Assembly: GCA_008360975.2 (NCBI GenBank)
Contig: CM039211.1
Location: 74,505,663-74,569,662, forward strand
Source of the DNA: Lichenostomus cassidix
Taxonomy: Eukaryota > Chordata > Aves > Passeriformes > Meliphagidae
Direction of reading: 5' to 3'
DNA: 64,000 bases
Under the pieces are notes generated by a model. The model was not told the origin of the DNA and did not search any database. It saw nothing but the letters and a program-made list of their open reading frames with translations. Below are positions 1 through 64,000 of the stretch, piece by piece (position 1 is the first letter of the stretch; each line of letters begins with the position of its first letter). The position numbers and the translations under genes were made by a program.

Positions 1-64000
<64,000 letters not shown>

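Overview
The window is vertebrate nuclear DNA and lies entirely inside one large gene on the minus strand: NEDD4L (NEDD4-2), a C2-WW-HECT ubiquitin ligase. I placed 23 canonical coding exons (2,318 nt, one open frame). All have GT donors and AG acceptors, and all neighbouring phases agree. NEDD4L rather than NEDD4 is indicated by the [10 protein letters not shown] segment and the two SGK1-type sites, RLRSCS and RRPRSLSS. Several CR1 LINE 3' ends, short introns and few other repeats point to a bird. In chicken, human 18q21 genes such as NEDD4L are, as I recall, on chromosome Z.

Layout, read right to left in the direction of transcription. From 63223 to 42295 four exons carry most of the C2 domain, separated by introns of 16.5, 3.4 and 0.8 kb. 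From 39613 to 38441 there is a 1,173-nt open exon that looks like an alternative first exon. Its start resembles the N-terminus of the long form of the paralogue NEDD4, and it splices in frame to the exon at 21011. From 21011 to 19873 the C2 domain ends. From 19621 to 5454 four WW domains alternate with Pro/Ser-rich linkers carrying the 14-3-3/SGK1 control sites. From 4371 to 678 lie the HECT linker and about half of the HECT N-lobe. The usual first coding exon (beyond 64000) and the HECT C-lobe with the catalytic cysteine (before position 1) are outside the window.

The most unusual features are the alternative first exon and the acceptor of the 75-nt SGK1-site exon at 16183-16257. Directly upstream of that exon is 234 nt of uninterrupted pyrimidine in the RNA sense, made largely of 29 seven-base units. 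It contains no adenosine, so a normal branch point cannot lie within it. Smaller features are a perfect 19-bp-arm hairpin, a 50-bp tandem array with alternating variants, an intronic CTCF-type motif, a 20-bp palindrome and a NAGNAG acceptor. I found no RNA genes, no second protein-coding gene and no bacterial-type features.
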